Source: Bacteroidota bacterium (GTDB lineage Bacteria; Bacteroidota; Bacteroidia; Bacteroidales; DTGW01). Taken from it: 35,517 nucleotides of DNA. Shown piece by piece: positions 32,167 through 35,517 of this stretch. The notes under the pieces are model-generated. The model was not told the origin of the DNA, ran no database searches, and worked only from the letters and a program-made list of their open reading frames with translations. The translations under genes were made by a program, and so were the position numbers. The DNA lies in contig JAKPQD010000318.1 in the NCBI GenBank assembly GCA_029572965.1, positions 1-35,517 of the forward strand, in the 5' to 3' direction. Position 1 is the stretch's first letter; each line of letters starts with the position of its first letter.

Positions 32167-33135
32167 ATGAAAAATTTTATGAAAACCAGTTTGGCTGTTG
32201 CGTTGTCAGCAATGGCTGTTATTACTGTTTCGTGCAGTAAAGATGAAGATGAGAGTTATGTGGATAGTTACAGCCCCACGCTTACCGAAGCTAAAGGGAC
32301 AGCATACACAGCCAATGATTATTTCCCTTTGGTGAAAAACAATTCTTATATGTATTCTGCCAATCTTGTTATAACTGGTACTGAAACAACAAACGGGACG
32401 AAGGAAACTATCAATGAAAAAGACACTTCATATTCTTACGCTTATGTCAAAGGGAAAGAGAAGGTCACTTTTGAATCCGGCACTAAGGAAGTGATTACAT
32501 ACTATAATAATGGAGATGAAGTTTATTACCAAATCAATGATAATGGCATTGTTTGTGTCGGCCAGAAGTCTAATGGCAGTATAATTGAATTTAAAAACAA
32601 CACTGTTTTTTTGAAGAAAAGCTTAGAAGTAGGCGATAGCTGGCCTTACAACCCCACAGATGATTATTCAGAATTATTTTCGAGTTGGGGTGTTTCTGCT
32701 TCTGACATGAAATATACTGCCAAAATCTTTGTTGTTGGTAAAGAGAGCTTTAAACTTAACGATACAAGTGTTACAGCTCTCAGGATGGATCAGGTTATTG
32801 AGTTTTCAGTGAATATGTCTGAATCAGAAAACGGGGTCAGCTATAAAATAACTATGTCTATGAAAATGACAGCTCCAAATTATTATGCTAAGGGAGTAGG
32901 TTTGGTTAAACAAAAAGTTGATGCCACAATTAAAATGGAGATGTCTGCTTCTGGAAACGGAAGATCAGCTTCAGCTTCAGTGGAAGCTAATATTAAAGGC
33001 ACTAATGAACTTTCATATTTCAGCAAAGGCCTTACCTCAAAAAAATCAAGTGTTGAACCTGGCAGCAATGTATTTTCAGTAATTCAAGGCATGAAAGCCC
33101 AATTGCTTGAAAAATGTAAGAAGAACATCAAATAA
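32167..33135 (+). CDS. Surface-type lipoprotein of unknown function
   Basis: 322 aa. Lipoprotein signal peptide MKNFMKTSLAVALSAMAVITVSC with Cys23, followed by SKDEDES, the Ser/acidic pattern known as a surface-export signal in Bacteroidota. The rest is beta-rich (YSANLVITGTETTNGTKE, GKEKVTFESGTKEVITYYNNGDEVYYQI) and ends in a basic helix. No named domain recognised. Monocistronic: own promoter-like box and strong terminator at 33158-33192. Confidence 0.85.
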   Translation: MKNFMKTSLAVALSAMAVITVSCSKDEDESYVDSYSPTLTEAKGTAYTANDYFPLVKNNSYMYSANLVITGTETTNGTKETINEKDTSYSYAYVKGKEKVTFESGTKEVITYYNNGDEVYYQINDNGIVCVGQKSNGSIIEFKNNTVFLKKSLEVGDSWPYNPTDDYSELFSSWGVSASDMKYTAKIFVVGKESFKLNDTSVTALRMDQVIEFSVNMSESENGVSYKITMSMKMTAPNYYAKGVGLVKQKVDATIKMEMSASGNGRSASASVEANIKGTNELSYFSKGLTSKKSSVEPGSNVFSVIQGMKAQLLEKCKKNIK

Positions 33136-33157
33136 CATTTGATCAAATAGCCTTATG

Positions 33158-33192
33158 AAAAGCCTGCTGTTTGAACGTGCAGGCTTTTTTTT
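33158..33192 (+). terminator. Intrinsic terminator after lipoprotein gene
   Basis: AAAAGCCTGC (33158-33167) pairs with GCAGGCTTTT (33179-33188), followed by a further T-run. It lies 23 bp after the stop codon. Confidence 0.9.
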
Positions 33193-33215
33193 ATTCTTTG
33201 TACCCTTTAAAAATA

Positions 33216-33289
33216 ATGAAGAAAAAAATCTATTAATTCTACTAATGATTGTGTTTTTAGTAGGATGCAGCAATTCTAATACAAAATAA
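33216..33289 (+). pseudogene. Relic of a small lipoprotein gene
   Basis: An ATG AAG AAA AAA start runs into TAA after six codons, but a second frame directly after a run of seven A continues as LLILLMIVFLVGCSNSNTK before TAA at 33287. Together this looks like a lipoprotein signal peptide broken by a frameshift in the A-run. Too short to be a functional protein. Confidence 0.35.
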
Positions 33290-33377
33290 GACCCAGATAA
33301 TTGGGCAGGTTTGGTCGATGTCAGACTTAAATCGCTTAGATATTCTTAAAGATAGCCTTTCTTATCATATTTCTCCG

Positions 33378-33585
33378 CCTTATGGCAAAAGCTTGCGACT
33401 TGTGCCCCTTTTTATTGAAGTTTAAAACTCAGTTATCCCCTTAAATAATTCAAGCCTTTGATTTGGTCTACAAAATATTACAATTACAATATAGTAAAAT
33501 TTAACCCCTACTACATCTGCCTTCTTATATAGCAGTTGCAAACTGCAAGAATAGTAGGCACAAGTCGCAGACTCGCGCCATAAGG
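33378..33585. repeat. REPIN-like pair of inverted hairpin elements
   Basis: Two 29-bp ends, 33378-33406 and 33557-33585, are inverted copies matching at 22 positions: outer CCTTATGGC and inner GCGACTTGTGCC are conserved, the middle seven differ. Each end can itself fold as a hairpin (GGCAAAAG with CTTGTGCC; GGCACAAGTC with GACTCGCGCC using wobble pairs). Another hairpin GCAGTTGCAAACTGC lies just inside the right end. No transposase gene. It looks like a non-autonomous element moved by a RAYT/IS200-type transposase. Confidence 0.6.
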
Positions 33586-33641
33586 GGGAACAAAAATGTT
33601 CCAAAAGAATATCTGTTTTTAACTTCCAAATAAATTATTAC

Positions 33642-33672
33642 TTGATTAGACAACATTTGTTTTGTATTTTTG
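33642..33672 (+). promoter_or_regulatory. Promoter of the Xre/toxin-antitoxin operon
   Basis: TTG (33642-33644) and TATTTTTG (33665-33672), 20 bp apart, match the Bacteroidota consensus apart from the first T of the -33 box. It lies 38 bp before the Xre start. Confidence 0.6.
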
Positions 33673-33709
33673 TGGATACATTGATTTTACAGTACTAAAA
33701 AACACATTT

Positions 33710-34042
33710 ATGTTGTTCGGAGACAGACTTTCTGAGATTAGAAAGAAGAAAAAAATATCGCAGGACGACCTTGCTAAAAAAATCGGGGTCCATGCTCCTG
33801 TGATTGGAAGGTACGAGAGAAGCGATGTAAAACCTTCTATTGAAGTGGCTGTTAAAATTACTGAAGCTTTAAATGTTTCTTTAGACTATCTTGTAGGCAG
33901 TACTGATTTAATATTGGAGAAAGGTATTGTAAACCGTATCCAGAGCAACCAGAAGCTTAGCAAGGACGACAAGGGGCATTTGTTTGCCCTGATGGATGCA
34001 TTTTTATTAAAATGCAATATTCAAAGTAATTTGGCTGTTTAA
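33710..34042 (+). CDS. Xre-family HTH regulator
   Basis: 110 aa from the ATG at 33710 (the promoter places the upstream ATG at 33662 before the transcript start). HTH_3 domain: FGDRLSEIRKKKKISQDDLAKKIGVHAPVIGRYERSDVKPSIEVAVKITEALNVSLDYLVG, then a short C-terminal helix region. It probably represses its own promoter and the two following genes, 18 bp downstream. A restriction-controller-like role is an alternative, but no restriction genes are near. Confidence 0.85.
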   Translation: MLFGDRLSEIRKKKKISQDDLAKKIGVHAPVIGRYERSDVKPSIEVAVKITEALNVSLDYLVGSTDLILEKGIVNRIQSNQKLSKDDKGHLFALMDAFLLKCNIQSNLAV

Positions 34043-34060
34043 CCAGTTAAAACAAGTAAC

Positions 34061-34294
34061 ATGAACGTACAAGCACAAAAAGCGATTATTATAGAGCAGT
34101 TTAAGCAGGTAGACGATGTAAATCTTATTAATGCTATAAAAAACATGCTCGACTATGCTTTAAAGAAAGAAAAGGAAAGCATTGATATTCCGGAAGCCCA
34201 CCAAAAACTGGTAATGGAACGCTTTAACAAGGTAAGGAAAAAACCTGAAAGGCTTTTGGATTGGGACGAAGCTAAAAAAACGCTCAAAGCCTGA
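34061..34294 (+). CDS. Antitoxin (RelB/addiction-module type)
   Basis: 77 aa, acidic/basic helical protein (QFKQVDDVNLINAIKNMLDYALKKE, then AHQKLVMERFNKVRKKPERLLDWDEAKKTL). The final LLDWDEAKK phrase is typical of Bacteroidota addiction-module antitoxins. The stop overlaps the toxin start as TGATG, so translation is coupled. It should bind and block the ParE/RelE-like toxin. Confidence 0.85.
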   Translation: MNVQAQKAIIIEQFKQVDDVNLINAIKNMLDYALKKEKESIDIPEAHQKLVMERFNKVRKKPERLLDWDEAKKTLKA

Positions 34295-34608
34295 TGAAAA
34301 AGTACAAAGTAAAAATTGAACCGGAAGCCCTTGCCGATATCCAGGAGATTACCGACTGGTACAACGAAGCTCAGGCAGGTCTTGGTAAACGGTTCCAGAA
34401 TACAGCAATAAAGCAGATTAACTCCCTGAACAAAGACCCTCAGATTTACGCCATCCGTTATAAGGAAATTCGCTGTGTGGTTATTAAGAAATTCCCGTAC
34501 ATGGCGCATTTCTTCATTAACGATGAAAACAATACGGTTGAAGTTTTAGCCGTAATCAGCACCGACCGTAACCCTAAAATCTGGAAAGAAAAAACCAGCG
34601 AGCATTAA
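34294..34608 (+). CDS. ParE/RelE-family toxin
   Basis: 104 aa. Fold pattern YKVKIEPEALADIQEITDWYNEAQAGLGKRF, then YAIRYKEIRCVVIKKFPYMAHFFIND and a C-terminal VEVLAVISTDRNPKIW. This is the standard RelE/ParE plasmid-stabilisation family, with the conserved FPYxxxFxI strand and final H/D-R-P-x-W tail. It would inhibit translation or gyrase; which one cannot be told from sequence. Confidence 0.9.
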   Translation: MKKYKVKIEPEALADIQEITDWYNEAQAGLGKRFQNTAIKQINSLNKDPQIYAIRYKEIRCVVIKKFPYMAHFFINDENNTVEVLAVISTDRNPKIWKEKTSEH

Positions 34609-34619
34609 TAAGTAAAAAA

Positions 34620-34643
34620 GCCCGGAACTTTGAATTTCCAGGC
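34620..34643. terminator. Hairpin terminator between convergent genes
   Basis: GCCCGGAA (34620-34627) pairs with TTCCAGGC (34636-34643) with one C-A mismatch. It is preceded by a run of A and followed by ATTTC, so it can serve both the toxin operon and the minus-strand gene at 34665. Confidence 0.55.
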
Positions 34644-34664
34644 ATTTCAATTATAAACCTACTT

Positions 34665-35132
34665 TTAGAATAATTTCAATACCCATAAAGGTTTCATGTA
34701 GGTAAAGTCTTCAACCACTCCAATATTACTCAGCCATCTCAATAAAACACCAGTAATTATCATTACTACCAAAGAGATAGCGATATAATAAATCATTAGC
34801 GTGCCATTTTTTTGAGGAGACTTCTTTAATATTGCTTCGTAATTCTTTTTATAAAAGAAAATAAAATAGTGTATTAAGAGCGATATTACCCCAAAATTCA
34901 ATAAACCATGAACTTGTCCACTAATTAATGATTTTTTACTTATAATATCAACTTCAACAATATTCAAAATATCGCAAATACCGCCTGCGTTTAGAAGCAT
35001 ATTTATCGTAAAGAAATTTAAACAAGTAATAATTGAAACAGCTACGTAAGAAGTTGTTTTGTATGAATTTGGGTCACTGCTTTTGGCACCAACAAGACTT
35101 GACGATATAATAGAATAATAAAAATTTTTCAT
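34665..35132 (-). CDS. Membrane protein, possible immunity protein
   Basis: 155 aa from the ATG at 35132 (a TTG at 35138 would add two residues). Four hydrophobic segments (about 27-45, 80-95, 115-135 and a weaker C-terminal one) after a polar N-terminus MKNFYYSIISSSLVGAKSSDPNSYKTTSY. Family not recognised. It starts 17 bp after the stop of the large-protein C-terminus at 35150, on the same strand. Such a pairing (hydrophobic-tailed toxin, membrane immunity protein) is common in polymorphic toxin loci; here it is inference. Confidence 0.65.
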   Translation of the reverse strand: MKNFYYSIISSSLVGAKSSDPNSYKTTSYVAVSIITCLNFFTINMLLNAGGICDILNIVEVDIISKKSLISGQVHGLLNFGVISLLIHYFIFFYKKNYEAILKKSPQKNGTLMIYYIAISLVVMIITGVLLRWLSNIGVVEDFTYMKPLWVLKLF

Positions 35133-35149
35133 ATACAAATTATTGTCAT

Positions 35150-35517
35150 TTAATCACCCGAAATTTCATCATATATATCGTACCCAACAGTTGCTGAACC
35201 ATATATAGCAGAACCTGCGCCAACAATAATACAAGCAGTTGCAAACCATCCAACAGGGTTCGAGAAAAGTACTATACCTGCGGCGATAGTACCCAATGTT
35301 CCAATTACCATATCTAAACCATTTCTTAATGTTAGTCCATTCTCGGCATAACTAGAAACACCATTATACGCCATAAAACCATTTGATGCAAAACTTCCGA
35401 GTTTAAGTAAACGAGACCCTCTAATCGCTCTTTGAGCTTGTTGGCTCGTTCTTAGCTGACCATTTGGTTTTCTAATAGAGGCAATCTTCCCATTGGTCTG
35501 CCTATATGTGTCATGCT
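35150..35517 (-). CDS. C-terminal end of a larger protein with hydrophobic tail (possible toxin), cut by window edge
   Basis: The frame is open from the right edge (about 122 codons shown) and the start lies outside. The visible part begins HDTYRQTNGKIASIRKPNG, then a basic stretch QLRTSQQAQRAIRGSRLLK, then SNGFMAYNGVSSYAENGLTLRNGLDMVIG and two hydrophobic segments GTIAAGIVLF and GWFATACIIVGAGSAIYG before an acidic end. The Gly-rich hydrophobic C-terminus resembles the C-terminal ends of Rhs-type or other secreted polymorphic toxins. ATG at 35374 is internal. The function is not established. Confidence 0.6.
   Translation of the reverse strand, partial: HDTYRQTNGKIASIRKPNGQLRTSQQAQRAIRGSRLLKLGSFASNGFMAYNGVSSYAENGLTLRNGLDMVIGTLGTIAAGIVLFSNPVGWFATACIIVGAGSAIYGSATVGYDIYDEISGD

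Overview
The window looks like Bacteroidota DNA carrying most of a Mu-like transposable prophage. Signs of the host phylum are promoters of the TTTG-N20-TAnnTTTG type, A-rich gene leaders instead of strong Shine-Dalgarno sites, a TonB-dependent receptor with an N-terminal carboxypeptidase-regulatory-like domain, a lipoprotein with a Cys-Ser followed by an acidic stretch, and a WYL regulator. I cannot place it below phylum level with confidence.

Positions 1 to about 23,635 are the structural half of a contractile-tailed Mu-like prophage whose early region (repressor, transposase) lies off the left edge. Two late modules diverge from a 170-bp control region at about 7.28-7.45 kb. The minus-strand module reads leftward: small terminase, large terminase, gp36-like connector, DUF935 portal, an F-like (gp30) minor head protein fused to a CdiA-CT-like nuclease, a gpG-like morphogenesis protein, and a small membrane/coiled-coil protein. 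The plus-strand module reads rightward: prohead protease/scaffold, major capsid, tail terminator-like protein, muramidase endolysin, a spanin-like protein, sheath, tube, frameshifted tail-assembly chaperone, tape measure, baseplate hub and spike proteins, gp25-like wedge, holin, a LysM-like chimera, J-like and gp48-like baseplate proteins, and a tail-fibre/receptor-binding cassette ending in a LamG-like protein. The prophage ends in two tandem 20-bp repeats on a 22-bp pitch, as expected of transposase end-binding sites, about 20 bp before the start codon of a host TonB-dependent receptor gene.

From 23.65 kb to the right edge is chromosome: the TonB-dependent receptor, tRNA-His with promoter and terminator, a PAS histidine kinase, a minus-strand group (DUF3795, SPL-like radical SAM, membrane protein, GyrI-like protein, WYL regulator), a lipoprotein, a REPIN-like element, an Xre gene followed by a RelB/ParE-type toxin-antitoxin pair, and at the right edge the C-terminus of a large protein with a hydrophobic tail followed by a membrane protein, possibly a polymorphic toxin and its immunity protein.

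The strongest non-routine signals are: (i) a mirror-image pair of divergent late promoters with identical 14-bp extended -33 boxes and three operator-like 13-mers between them; (ii) a candidate phage small RNA gene opposite the head operon (promoter, hairpin, 31-bp palindrome); (iii) a -1 frameshift cassette in the tail chaperone with an internal Shine-Dalgarno-like stimulator; (iv) a nuclease toxin domain on the minor head protein; and (v) an antisense membrane gene whose start codon shares CATG with the tape measure gene.
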